Positions 1 through 11,561 of a stretch of DNA of 64,000 nucleotides are shown here, piece after piece. Both the position numbers and the translations under genes were made by a program. The first letter of the stretch is position 1; each line of letters starts with the position of its first letter. Source of the DNA: Klebsormidium nitens (Eukaryota; Streptophyta; Klebsormidiophyceae; Klebsormidiales; Klebsormidiaceae); assembly GCA_000708835.1 (NCBI GenBank), contig DF237109.1, positions 1 to 64,000 on the forward strand, written 5' to 3'. The notes beneath the pieces are model-generated. The model had not been told where the DNA came from and did no database searches. It saw only the letters and a program-made list of their open reading frames with translations.

Positions 1-177
1 CAACTGCTGAAGCTCGAAGTCCATATTACTATTAGGAACGCTCGCCCCCTCTAGTTGGAGCATTGCAAGATTAGGGTTCGCATCAGCATATGCGCGGCGC
101 AGCTATTAACAGCCTACCGTAAACAAAAGCTTGGCCTGGCCAGTGGAGCTCTGAACAGTGAATGAGACAATGCCAGC
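1..177 (+). promoter_or_regulatory. 5' flank of PSAT1-like gene
   Basis: No coding sequence is seen before the first exon at 178. A telo-box-like TTAGGGTT lies at 71-78, a motif often found in promoters of plant housekeeping genes. The window edge cuts the region, so the promoter may extend further left. No clear TATA box was seen. Confidence 0.3.
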
Positions 178-3100
178 ATGGGGGAAGGCAATGCGCTGCG
201 CCCTTTCAGGCTTCTCCTCCTCTTCTTCGCTCTCACTTTGGATCGTGCGCTCAATGTTGCAGCGAAGGGCGGCGACGTCAACATGACGGCGCACGTCCCA
301 TACACCACCATTCTCTTCCCTGGTTTTGCATCTTCACGACTGAGGGCCTGGGCGGACTTGGACTGTCCGTTGTCTCCGTTGGACTTCCACCCCCTTGATT
401 ACGTGAGTTCGGATTGAATTTGTTCGCTGCCAAAGAAAGCATTGAGCAGATTGTTTGTGGGGTCACATCATCGTCCAAGTGAGTGAGCTGAGCATTTCGA
501 GGCTGAAGTTGTGGAGTGCAGACACTTGGCACATGGGGCATCCCCCTTCACTGGCTTCAGTACGTACAGATTGAAAGGGTTCTGAGAACCTTCGCAGGAG
601 CCTGAGGCAATTCGAATCAATTGAGCTCTGGAGAAGAACAGGCCGCTGAAACAAGTCGAAGCATGTTCACTCTTACTGTTGGTTCCTTTGCTTATCTTGT
701 CTTTGGCTGGTGACTTAAGGACAATCGCCAGCTGGATGAGATTGCGGTTTATAGCCTCAAACGTACAGTATTTGTTGCACCACCACCCTATTTTTCATCG
801 GAACTATGATAGCTTTGAAAGGCCTCTGATAAAGCATCCTGGACCCTACAGGTTTGGCTGGACGTGAAGAAGGTGAGTCCTGGAGAAAGCGCTCACTCAT
901 GGCTTTTGCAACGTTGTCAGCTGACACTCGGAAGGTCTTTCTGGAGCAAAGGTCAAAAGCTGATGCCGACGCCTTCTCTAGCCCTACCCTGCTGATTTGG
1001 ATGCTCAACGGAAGAGTCAGCTGTCTGAGTCCAGGTCTTGTGAATGCTCAGAAGCACCGCTTATCCTAGGGACTTGAAGACCATGCGTGCATCAACCTGA
1101 CCAGCCCTCACTTACAGATTGTTGACACCATCTGCTGGTATGATGAGTCTGCACTTAAGACCAGCAAGATTGCTCTGCAAAGCTTGGCCTGTGCTTGCCT
1201 TCCTCGTTCATTCCATAGTGATTAAGAAGCTTGAAATCCCTGGGTTGGGGGCCGTGCTGGCTGGTTTGCCCAACTGTGCGGTGGCAAGAAAATCTCTTGC
1301 CTTGATCTTGCAAAAAGCCATGGGCTCTCGACCGCATTCGCTTCTTTCGCTGATAGTGATTGCTTGTGCCTAGCAGATGGCTCAAGTGCATGGTGCCTGT
1401 CCGCCGTTCCTGCCCTTAAGCAAGAAGCTAAACCTTGGGCTCCCCCCTGACTGGTAGCTATGCTTGCCAAATTGGTCCAACCCCAGATCTAGCTCCTGCA
1501 TTCTCAGGTTTTGCCACTCTAACCATCTTAACCACCGGTTATCCCTTGGGTTAGGTGGTTGCAGTCCCTGGCTGTTGGCTCAAGTGCATGATGCTGGATG
1601 CGGATAACCAGACGGACCACCCTGACTGCAAGAGCAGGCCAGATACAGGACTAGGGGCTGTTACTGAGCTGGACCCAGGGTACCTCACAGGTACGGCGTC
1701 GCGGCAGAAGCTCAATCTTGTTGACCATACTTGCCTTCTACCATGTTGCTCTTCATTTGCCCTGGCTTAAGTACGACTTTCAAGCCTCTGCTTAATGGTT
1801 GGGTCCTTCCAATCCTCGCATGACAAGATGGTTAAAAATTTGAAAGGAGATGACGAGGCCGGTCACTCCGAAGTCGTCGAAGCACAAACGAGGTTGCGCT
1901 CTGAAGAAGCTCTTTAGCAGAACACCCTGTCGAAGTGCACAAACGGTCGTCGGAAGCAGAAAGCATCGACTCAAGGGTTTGTGCAGGTCGTCCCTGACTG
2001 TCTATTTCATCGCTCAAAAGTCCCAGTCAAAGAGTTCATCATACAGTGCGCAGAGCACTCGCTCGCAGACAAAGCCCTAGCAAAATCATTGACACGCGTC
2101 AAAGAAACGGGGTTCCGACTTCCGTAAAACATCCTACCTGCAGTAATCTGTCGGTTCCCTTCAACTTCCTTCTTTCACACCATCATTCCGCTGTTCTCTT
2201 CCCTGCTTCTGAACAAACACATTTTCTTCCACAAGCCCATTCGCCTGCTTTCCCACAGGCCCCCAACCACGTGATCACTCCGGTCTTCTCCTCTCGGTTC
2301 TCCTCCCTGTTTTGGAAAAAACGCAGCTTCTTTTCCACAGGCCCGCTTTCGTCCATCTGGCGGGAGATGATCAGCTGGCTCGTCGAGTTTGGGGTGGACC
2401 CAGCAGCGGTTGTTGCGGTTCCGTACGACTTTCGTCTGCCGCCGCGCAAGTTGCAAGAGCGGGACCTCTTCTTCTCGCGCCTCAAGTGAGCTGATTCAGT
2501 CCCTTCGAAGCACGCGAACCTTTTGAATGGCTAGGGACGCTAAGGTCGAAGCCTTGGTGAAAGCTACACCAGAGGATTGACAGGAAGTTGAAGATTGAGA
2601 CGCCCTGCGGGACACACTTGTTGGTAAGCTCGCGCTGTTGAACATTGTTAAGGTATTGGTCTCCCTTACAATGGTCTGCAAAGCCTGTGAGGGAAAAACA
2701 CTCCTGATCTATAGCGTTTTTCGTCCCTCGCTTCTTATGCTTGGTACGTCTGAAGAGTTCCGAGTGAGGCCATTCAAGATGCCTTCTCTTCAGGGTTCCT
2801 CATGACAGATGCTAGAAAAGCTCGCATCACTTCCTCATTCACCTCCTGAGTACTACTGCCGCCCTTCCATTAACCCTTCGAAACGCTTCAAATCTGTTCG
2901 CCCACGAGGTTTCAATCGCCTTCAAGCCTCACCTATTTTTACCCGCAGAAACACGCTCAAGCGGGCCCACCTGAAGCGCGGCCGCGGCGCCATCGTGCCT
3001 GCGCATGATTGGTACTTAGTTTTATCCGTCGTGAGCTTACTTTTGCGACAGCGACTCCAATAGCAGCTGCCCTTCTAAACATTTCCAAGAGAGACCTTGA

Positions 3101-6100
3101 CTCTGAGACCCACAAAACCGTACAGCTTGGGGTCCCAAATTTCCAAACCCTTCTCGACAGGAACACGTTCGAGATGGCCCACCTGCAGCGCCATCGTCAG
3201 TGCTCGTCTTCTGTCTCGTTTTGCAGCTTTCTCTTTAAGCATCGTGAGCTCAGGTGTTCAAGAGGCAACTCCAGCAGCTGCCTTTCGTCCTCTTCCTTCT
3301 TCCTAAAAGAAGAATTCAAAAGAACGAGACTCCGCAAACCCCAAGAGACTCTTGTCTTGTTCTGCTACTATCTCTCTAAGCATCGTAAGCTCACGTATTC
3401 AATAGGCAACTCCAGTAGCTGCACTTCAAACCCTCACTAACGATGCGAGACACTACAAAACCGGAAGGCCCGAAATTCTAAACCCGAAGTCCCTTAACAG
3501 GAACACGTTCGAGATGGCCCACCTGCAGCGCGGCCGTGGCGCGATCGTGCTCGCGCACTCCCTGGGCAACAACGTGTTCCGTTACTTCATCGAGTTCCTT
3601 AAAGGCGAGCTCGCGCCGCGGGATTACCAGGCGTGGCTGGACCGGCACATACACGCATACCACGCGATCGGGGCGCCGTTTCTGGGGGCCGCGGAGTCGA
3701 TGAAGGCGGCGCTGACGGGGCTCACTTTCGGGCTGCCGATCTCGGAGGTGCGTGAGCTGAAAAGGAAAGTCATGTCCGTCGAATTGGTACATCATCGTGG
3801 AATGTTGGAAGTTTGGCTCGGATTGCTTGCGTTTCGTTTTCAGATGGTGTCGTGGCCGCCAAAAGATGCGTGGGTTGGCACCTTCGTATTGCTCTGACTT
3901 GGTGGAATGACGTACTATTGTTCTCAATTCAGTCCCGCAGCTTGCATATCTGAGTACGAACGGAACCTTCGATGTCCACGGATGCTTCATCAAAGTGAGG
4001 AGCCTGACGGGGGATGGAGGAGGATAGCTGAGGGGATGCAGACGTCTGAGGAGTCGTGCAAGGTGGTCGGCCTCATGTTGTGCAATCAACTTGCCCAGGG
4101 CTCTGTTCCACGCTACCAATAGTGATGAACATAGCAGATAGGCACCTCTAAGCCCATTCTCGTATCTGCAGGGCACGACGCGCGTGCTTTACAACTCCTT
4201 GACTCGTCGGTGTAGATTTTCAACACGAATTGTTCTCGTAGAGTCAACTTTTCAAACCCGATTTCGATCAGGAGGGGAAGCAGAAAGCTGATGTCATCCT
4301 CTCCCACGCAACTGGGCACCGCGCCCATGATGTGCAACTCGTTCGGCTCCTGATTCTACCCAACGGAATCTTATTCCCTAGTCTCTCCAATCAGTACTTG
4401 CAGGAGGGCGACTTGTTGACGTCATCCTCTCCCACAAACCAGGGCACCGCGCGCATGATGTGCAGATTGTCCGGCTCGTCCGCAGTTGATAGTCCCTTCT
4501 CGCGCTTTTATCCTGCGTACCCAATGGCGAGTATATATCTGCTCCACAAACAAGATAAGGTCCCCGACTGAAGCCATCTCGTATCGGCAGGGCACGGCGC
4601 GTATGATGAGCAACTCGTTCGGCTCGTCCGCGTGGATGTTCCCCTTCTCGCGCTTCTGCCCGATGCACCCGACGCGCAAGTGCGAGCGGTGGCGGCACAA
4701 GGGCCAGCCCGCGACGCCCACCGCGCCCGTGCTGTGCAAACCGGACGCGGACGCGGACCCGTACGCAGCGTGGCCCACGGACGTCCTGCAATTCGACATG
4801 GGAAAGCCGCAGGGTGAGCGCAGATCGGAAAATTATTTCAAGTGATTTTTGTAGGAGAGAAAATGAAGTGGAGGTGCTGACCTGAAGAGGTAATTTCTCT
4901 CTGTTGTTGTATCGAGGCCTCCGGAATGGCTCCAGTTGTAAATCCTTTTTTCAAAGCTCGAAGACTGGGAAGTTGCCACTAAAGATTCATTATTGCGGCT
5001 TTCAAAATTGTTTTGACTTACTGTGGTGCTTTGGTCCAATGCTTCTGCGCAGCTTGGACTTTATTCAGAGAGTGCATCCGAATGCAGAGCCGTGCATCAC
5101 GAAGAAGTTTGTGAAAAGGTTGTTGGACCGAAAACGAGAACTTGTAGGTTTCGCTTCCGACCGAAAGTGCGGTCTAGGCCTGCGAGCAGGTGGAGATTCG
5201 GCCACGTTCTCGTCCGAAGCTGAAATCTCGTCTCAGATTGGTTTCTTTGCAAAGTCTACCCTCTTCTGAGTAGCGCTGGTTGAGTGTCAAGGTTGAACGA
5301 AGCAAGCCAATCGATTTCAGTGCCACCATCTGAGTAGCGCTGACTGACGGAAAGCATCCTATACGCAAAGTACTCTCGGATGCTGACGAGACGTGAAGCC
5401 ATTACTGTCATCAGAATTGCAATGGTTGAACGAAACCTTTCGAACGAAATTTACTTTAGGAAAGCGATCTGACTTCCTCTTACCTCTATCATTTGATTAG
5501 CGCTGATTGGCAAACCAAGGTTGAAGGGTATACTTCGAATTCTGACTTCCATTTCCTGGCCCTACAGAAGAGGCATACCCAGCAGTCTCTGAGGAGGCGG
5601 CAGCGGCGGCCGGAGTGGTTGGGAATCTCTCCCCCGGGCTCAACTACTCGTACTCCCCTGCGGACATTGCGGACGGGACGGTCTTCCGGGACATTGCGCT
5701 ATTGGATCCGGACGCCGGAAAGATGCTGCACAGGCTCGGCAAGTGAGGCGCTGGCGTTGTTTGACACTCTCGCTAAGGCCCCCTTGGAATCTTTCTGCGT
5801 TTCTGATCAGGCTCTGCTCGTTTCCTCGGGCATCCGTTCCATGTCCTTGGCCGTTCTTCGTTGTTTGTCAGCAACTTTTTTATCTCTTTGTGCGCCCGGG
5901 CCATCTTTCTCCTCGGTTTCTCGCTTTTGCTTCTCTTAACCCGCCGATTCCTCACCTTGTGTGTGTCTGGCTGACTGGCACTGCAGGACACATGATGGTT
6001 TTCTTGTAATGTCGCCTGGCAGAGTCAGGACATTACTAGTGACATTCCGCTTTATTCCAGGTTCTACCCCGATGACCTAGGTCTCAATCCGCTCCTCTGT

Positions 6101-9100
6101 CAAGCTTCCTGCCTCATTGATAGAGAGGTCACATTTGAGGTCGTGACGAACCTTGGGGCAGAAATCCGACCCTAAACAGTTCGGCGTCGCAACATTTCTA
6201 GGGTGGGGCCGACTGATCCCAGGAACCTCGAAACGTTTCTAGGGTCGGTGCGCACAGTATACTACCGAGCTTCCGCGCCTAAAAAAACGGAAAGGTTTAG
6301 GCGTCCGTCAAGCGAACCCAAATGCCAATTGACCGACATGGGTTCCTAGGGTTGATACGCACCCTTCGGGCCGATGCCGATGGCCAATAATCCAAGGATT
6401 CAAATGTGTGACCACCCTGTGAAAGCCAGAGTGTTTGTATTTCTGGCTTCTTTCCTATCGCAACAGAATAAGTGCGCCCTTCTGCTCTCCAGTTACGGCG
6501 TTCCTCACTACCACGTTAACTTGAAGTTCAACCTGCTGTCCCTCTAGAACCGGCCCCCATCAAGTACTCTGGACCACGCAGTATATCTCTCTTGGAACTT
6601 ATACCTTCACCTTGACCTCTTGTCACATGCCGTCTCCTTCCCAGGTACTATCACGATGACCCGATTCTCAATCCGCTGACCCCCTGGGAGCGGCCCCCAA
6701 TCAAGAATGTTTACTGCACCTACGGAGTGGACCTGCGGACAGAAGTGGGCTACAAGTACGAGCCCAGCGGACGTCCGTATCCGGAGAACTGGATCATGAC
6801 CGACGTCATGTACGAGGGGGAAGGGGGCGCGCTGACGTCACGGTAGGGCCCAGCTGCCCCTGCGAGCCCACACCTAACTCGGCAGCAAATGTTTTGCCCG
6901 TCACCACATTCGCTTTTTTGTATTGCACGCTCGAAAAGAGAATCTAAGAAACCAAGGATTGATTCGCCGGTTGTTCTCATTGTCGCCGGTCGGTGGTCTT
7001 TCAGGGACCGTCCGATCGTCGATATATTTCCCTTCAACGGCTCAAAAATCCACAGGCTCAAGCGATCTTGAATGGCAAGGTCGGACACCTGTCTCAAAAA
7101 GCTCTTCGGTCGGTCTCTTCTTCTGTAATGAAGATGCTTGTCGACGGCTTGCTTGGTGTTAAACAGCAAACCCCACGGTGCAGGTCAGGAAGCCCGGTAG
7201 AAGGGCGACCGAGCGCCCGGGGGGGCGACACTACCGTGCCGTACCACTCGCTCTCGTGGTGCAAAGAGTGGCTAGGGCCGACCGTCAACGTCACCCGAGC
7301 CCCTCAGGTAAATCTGTTGATCCCGTCATACTTTGCCACGCGTCCTGCAATAATCGGCCACAGAGCGTCTACTGAGCGAACGCCCACAGGCGAAATATCT
7401 CTAAGCGTTCTGTAGTGATTGCTGCGTTTTCTGACGGGGAAGGCGTGAAGGGTGAACTGCAAAAGGTGGTCAGCAGCTCCTCACGTGTACAGGTGTCGCC
7501 GTGTCAACTTCCAACTGGAGTGCTATGCAAGGGGAAGCTCTTGAAATTGCTTTGAGGCGCTTCCACATCAAAATGGATTCGCATCGTGTTCTGACTTGGC
7601 ATAATCATCTACGTGCTTAAAAGCTAGGCAAAGCGGTTTGAAAGAATCTGCGCAGAGCAACTGAGCGAGACTCTCAGGACGGTGCTCCCGTTTCCTCCCG
7701 AGTTTGATGGGCAGCATTCGCCCCCTGAACGCGCAGACAAACCTCCAGGCAGGGTCGCAGTTCTGAAGCAGCGAGTTTAGTTTTGGAAGAACGGAAAGTC
7801 GAACAACCTCAATAACTCCTCCGTTGCAATTTCGCAAGCGATTAAAATCATGATGATGAGTAGGCGCGCTAATCGATGCAGGGTGCGCACAACGGGAGCG
7901 ATCTGTTCGTTGCTGTGAACGTGCACAAGCGGAGTGACTCCTCGGCGGACGTCGAGATCCGTTTACGGAAGAACGACCAATTCCGCATCGATGACTCTAT
8001 CGTTCATTGTCGCAGACAAGCCTACGACCTCAAGTATCTCAAATTACCATTCCAGAACGTGCAGGGTGCGCAACAACGGAAGCGATTTGTTCGTGGCTGT
8101 GAACGTGCACAAGGGGAACAACTCTTCGGTGGAGCTGAGACCCGTATACGGAAGAAAAACCAACCCCGACGACTCTTTCGGTCACTTCTCGTAGAAAACT
8201 ACAACCTCAAGTATCTACAATAAGCACTCAAAAACTGCAGGGTGCGCACAACGGGAGCGATCTGTTCGTGGCTGTGAACGTGCACAAGCGGAGCGACTCC
8301 TCGGTGGACGTCGAGATTCCCCCGCCCTTCCCCGGAACGCGGTACACCACATTCTTCGAGGACTCGCACAGCATCCCCGGGTGGCGAACCGCTGTCTGGG
8401 AGATGGACCGAGGTGGGCGGGGTTTGATGTACTTGGTTGAATCTTTGAACATTTTCAGGTTTTTGGACATCAGGATCTCCAGTTTTAGGGGTTCTGGAGG
8501 AGTTGGAATGCTTGAATCAGAGTCGTACTGTCGTCTGGAAGTGCAAGTTGGGCGGGGCTCGCTGTGCTTCGCCTATACCTTAAGGAGTCTGAAGGATCTC
8601 GGTCATAGTGGTCTGTCGCGCTAATTTCTCCGGATGGAAAAAAGTTCGAAACCCGTGAGATTTTGAACGAGGTTGTCAGAATCTCCGAGTCCAAAGGCTT
8701 CCAATCGCTCGAGAAGGTACTTTCCATAAGCCGATCTCGGCACCATTGCCGCTCAAAAGCTGCGGAACTCCCAAGCTTTTTAGACGATTAGTAGCGCTTG
8801 GTTGACCTCACGAGGAGAGCTGTCGTTAGCGGATGACGTCAGACCGCTCTCGTCGCGTGCAGTGGACCACCGGAGCATCGTGCGGCACGCGGCGTTCCTG
8901 CGGGAGATGTTTCTGGAGACGATCCACGAGTCGCACCATCAGGCGGAGCATCCCTTTGTGCCCAAAGGTGAACAATCTATCGTTTGCTGTCGCTTTACGA
9001 AGGGGTTATGAGGTCAGCCAGAGTGTCGAGACGGTTTTCTACGGAGGTTCCATTTTACACCACCAGGCGGAGCACCGCTCCAAGCTGAGCAGATTATCTG

Positions 9101-10236
9101 TTGGTTTACAAGCGTTCTTACCACGTCAGCCAGAGTGTCACGAGATGTTCTTGGAAATGATACACGAGTCGAACTATTCAGGCGGAGCGTCCTTCGTGAG
9201 TATCTCACGATCAAGTGTCGTCATAACGTCTGGGTTGTGACGACAGCCATAGGCAATCTGCCAGAGATATCCCCGAAAGGGATACACATTCGCGCAACCA
9301 GCCCAATGCTCCTTTGCGCCAGAAAGCGCGCAAGTCCGGTCAAGCTGTGATTCAGGAGCCGTATCATGGTGCACTGTTGCGCACAATGGACGGAAAACAA
9401 ATGGTCGACTGCTGCCTTCCGGGGAGGGGCTGAAGATAACTTCGAAAAGAGGGCACTAGGCTGCTCCTGATCGATCGCACCGCACTTACCTTACGCTTTT
9501 CCCCGCCACCTGGCAGATACCCGAAGCCCTCTGCGTGACGAGGACTGTTTTTGGGACTACGGGCGCGCGCGCTGCGCGATGCCGGAGAAGTGCGAATACA
9601 GGTGGGCCCGGTTCATTCTGGGGGTGAAAATGCACAAAGCACTGCAACGCTGATGAGAAAGCGAACCTCTCGGGGCAAAACCGCTCGGGGGTATCTAACG
9701 GCCGAATCAACATCCAATTCTGCGGGTGTTGCTCGAGCCCTCCCTGCACAATCTCCTGAGTAGCTTGTGTTCTTCGAAATATGAGCTCTTTTCTTCGAAA
9801 TATGAGCTCTTTGCTCTTTCGTTACTGCAAGTTATTGTTCCGTCCACTTCCTGAAAAGCCTGGCTACTACTTCGAAGGCGCAACAAGGGTTTGTTGTCAG
9901 CGCTTGTTCATCTAGCTGCGTCTGCTTTGTTACGAAGTAGCCTTCGTGTTCTGCTGGCAACGTAGCCTTCAGATTTCCTTCGGACGCTTCACGACGGACG
10001 AGACTTCGCGGAAGGGCGTGGATAACCCTTACCTCTTAAACGTTTCATGATGTCAGCCGTGTTTCGGGAATAGCCCGTTTTAGCTCCTAGCATCGAGGAT
10101 GAGGTTGTTCGGCATTCTGACCCTCATTACTTGCATATTATTTCGCAGGTACGTCTTTGGAGACATCCATCTGGGACAGAGTTGCCGGTTGAAGAACAAC
10201 CTCCCTCCGAAAACGCTGCTGCAGCATTACTTGTAG
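178..10236 (+). CDS. PSAT1: Phospholipid:sterol acyltransferase (LCAT family), 13 exons
   Basis: Predicted 641-residue enzyme that moves an acyl chain from a phospholipid to a sterol, making sterol esters at the ER; Arabidopsis PSAT1 is about 633 residues. Exons: 178-402, 852-872, 1555-1690, 2341-2485, 3501-3747, 4591-4813, 5586-5742, 6645-6842, 7184-7307, 8241-8412, 8863-8967, 9517-9601, 10149-10236. All junctions are GT-AG and keep phase. The N-terminus has a hydrophobic signal or anchor segment (about residues 8-20). The lipase elbow AHSLGNN places the nucleophile at Ser196; GGDTTVPYHSL gives Asp466, and GAHNGSD probably the His at 495. Other family landmarks are PGFASSRLRAW, NQTDHPDCKSRPD, RPPIKNVYCTYG and the C-terminal GDIHLGQSCRL. 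The triad His is inferred from alignment to remembered family sequences. Many introns contain degraded copies of neighbouring exon ends, listed separately. Confidence 0.93.
852..872 (+). other. 21-nt microexon of PSAT1-like gene
   Basis: This exon encodes VWLDVKK, flanked by CTACAG and GTGAGT, and is phase 0 on both sides. It fills exactly the gap between the HPLDY end of exon 1 and the VVAVPG start of exon 3 when compared with the Arabidopsis protein, which has VWLDTTK there. Gene finders often miss exons this short, and skipping it would stay in frame. Confidence 0.85.
1376..1400 (+). repeat. Degraded copy of PSAT1 exon 3 segment in intron 2
   Basis: The sequence after an AG at 1374-1375 reads TGGCTCAAGTGCATG, identical to part of true exon 3 about 198 bases downstream (near 1575). 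It diverges soon after and gives no usable exon. It fits the pattern of exon-end echoes in this gene. Confidence 0.6.
2947..3012 (+). repeat. Degraded copy 1 of PSAT1 exon 5 start
   Basis: This copy aligns to the 5' end of exon 5 (3501 onward), including a preceding CAG. It would read TLKRAHLKRGRGAIVPAHDW where the true exon reads TFEMAHLQRGRGAIVLAHSL. It loses the catalytic Ser (AHD in place of AHS), so it is a decayed pseudo-exon. Confidence 0.8.
3018..3425 (+). repeat. Three imperfect tandem units within PSAT1 intron 4
   Basis: Related stretches near 3027, 3238 and 3377 share a CGT(G/A)AGCT core followed by a CAACTCCA(G/A)(C/T)AGCTGC-type motif. They interleave with the two exon 5 copies, so intron 4 appears to have grown by repeated local duplication. 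Confidence 0.6.
3105..3200 (+). repeat. Degraded copy 2 of PSAT1 intron 4 end plus exon 5 start
   Basis: The copied unit includes the end of intron 4, the acceptor (CGACAG before 3161) and the first 30 or so bases of exon 5, nearly identical to 3447-3535. Similarity then stops. The copied acceptor is still AG, so it is a potential cryptic splice site, but the frame after it is not conserved. Confidence 0.8.
4161..4526 (+). repeat. Three degraded copies of PSAT1 exon 6 start
   Basis: Copies of the start of exon 6 (true start 4591, GTARMMSNSFGSSA) begin at about 4172 (GTTRVLYNSL), 4315 (GTAPMMCNSFGS then stop) and 4443 (GTARMMCRLSGSSA). The third stays similar for about 25 codons. The second and third also share upstream sequence GATGTCATCCTCTCCCAC. 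Start-to-start distances are about 143, 128 and 148 bases. Confidence 0.85.
5262..5512 (+). repeat. Imperfect repeats in PSAT1 intron 6
   Basis: A motif resembling CTGAGTAGCGCTG recurs near 5266, 5329 and 5492 and is followed by TTGA- or CTGA-type sequence. This is another locally repeated intron, just before exon 7 at 5586. No clear copy of exon 7 coding sequence was seen in it. Confidence 0.5.
6055..6105 (+). repeat. Degraded copy of PSAT1 exon 8 start
   Basis: An acceptor-like TTCCAG is followed from 6061 by sequence close to exon 8 (6645 onward), where the true exon reads YYHDDPILNPL. The copy reads approximately FYPDDLGLNPL and then diverges. It lies 584 bases upstream of the real exon. 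Confidence 0.75.
6540..6570 (+). repeat. Second degraded copy from PSAT1 exon 8
   Basis: The stretch around CGGCCCCCATCAAG at 6551 matches CGGCCCCCAATCAAG in exon 8 at 6691, 140 bases downstream. Flanking similarity is weak, so this copy is older or shorter than the others. Confidence 0.5.
7876..8140 (+). repeat. Two degraded copies of PSAT1 exon 10 start
   Basis: Copies begin at about 7882 and 8065, each after GCAG, and match the start of exon 10 at 8241 (GAHNGSDLFVAVNVHKRSD) for about 80 bases. The first is nearly perfect at protein level until it runs into unrelated sequence; the second carries an extra base that shifts the frame. Spacing is 183 and 176 bases. Confidence 0.88.
9055..9205 (+). 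repeat. Two degraded copies of the PSAT1 exon 11 end, downstream of it
   Basis: AGGCGGAG from the exon 11 end (8941) recurs at 9065 and 9180. The second copy also repeats the preceding stretch (EMFLEMIHES in place of EMFLETIHES). A shared GTCAGCCAGAGTGTC lies before both copies. Unlike the other series, these lie 3' of the real exon. Confidence 0.75.
9770..9816 (+). repeat. Short tandem duplication in PSAT1 intron 12
   Basis: A unit of about 20 bases, TTCTTCGAAATATGAGCTCT, occurs twice in direct succession. No coding or regulatory role can be seen. Confidence 0.7.
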
Positions 10237-11561
10237 AAGAGATCGTCAAAGATTGACTTGATAACATTTTTTGAGGGCCGCCGGGTCAAACCTACACAGT
10301 GCTGAGGGCCAGATTTCAGTTCTATGTTGGTTTAAGACCATTAGCGGATGGTCGTAAGCAGTTATATTTTCGAAGTCAAAGGTACGAGTATCGATTCCTT
10401 GACATTGAAGCTTGGTGCGAACTTCGATTGAGTAGACTCGAATTAAGCTGGACTATGAGCATTATCATCAAGGCTAGACCCTTGCTGGTCCAATAATGCA
10501 CAAGTTGTAAAGAAAGCGATATGAACTTAGAGTTATCGGATGTGTTTAGTCGATGGCCAGAAAATGCAGATTACGGTTAAGGTTGACTTGGGTGTCCGAA
10601 ATGACTCCGTTTGATCAAGGACGTTGCTTGTGACAATCAATTTCTTTCTTCTAATCATAAGATTCAAGAATGCGATGGCGACTCCCAAGTTTGAGTGCTT
10701 GAAACATCGATGTGATCCTTGGCCTATTCAAAGTCCTGTCGAGATCCTCGATTCTCATGCATCAAGGACATAATTTTTCCGAACCAAGGACGCATTGCTC
10801 GGTAAGCTTCATGGCATAGCTGGAAATATGCAACATCATACGTATATATGAGTCAAGTCGCTCATGCATGATGCGCATGTTCGATCTCAATACTGATACG
10901 AACGATCAGCCCAGCCGCCTATGTTGGGTCACGGCGACGATCTGATGACAATGTGCCATTGATGATTGCGGGGCGGCATATGGTAATGATACAGATGCCA
11001 GCAGTGTGAACACGCCCCATAAACCCTCTTCTGAGTCAATATTGGATTGTATGCTGGCACCTCACAGCAGCACAGCAGTCGACTCATGTCCTGGCGGAAG
11101 TGTAAAGCTTACGATTGTCTACAGTCAATCCTTTAGTAGCCTATCGAGACGGGTTGACCAATGCAAGCACACAAGCAGCAATGAAATATACGGATGCGGA
11201 GATGCAGGCAACTTGATACTTCCAGCTGCTAATACATTGAACCGATCATGGTGGTTCAGATGCCTTTGGTATAGTATGGCATATTGTCGGAAAGTTGCCT
11301 ACATTTCTTAGTCAAGCTGGAAAGCCGTTATACAGGTTAACCGTGTTGCAAGCATGGCAATACAAGGCAGCTCTCACAGGGCGAGAATCAGGTCTCCCTG
11401 GTTGACAAAGTATGCGCGCGGCGACCAATTGACCGATTCCGACATTTCACTTGCACATTTATCAAAGCCCGTGCCTAATGCTTTCGTACAAGAGAACACA
11501 TGTCCCGGCTGTCTTCCGGTTTGACGAAGCAACACTCTTTTCCATCTCGATCAAGCTGGGT
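10237..11561. other. Intergenic, convergent gene ends
   Basis: This lies between the stop of the PSAT1-like gene (+) and the stop of paralogue A (-). It should contain both 3' untranslated regions. A 101-codon ORF at 11006-11311 (+) has no recognisable features. I see no other gene here. Confidence 0.5.

Noticed and set aside
1111-1145. Possible PSAT1 exon reading IVDTICW after CTTACAG
   Set aside because: The 21-base microexon at 852 joins the exon at 1555 in phase and matches the plant protein without a gap, so this piece is not needed. It may be another decayed copy.
3478-4176. Minus-strand ORF of 232 codons
   Set aside because: It is antisense to PSAT1 exon 5 and its introns; the plus strand gives clear LCAT-family protein across the exon.
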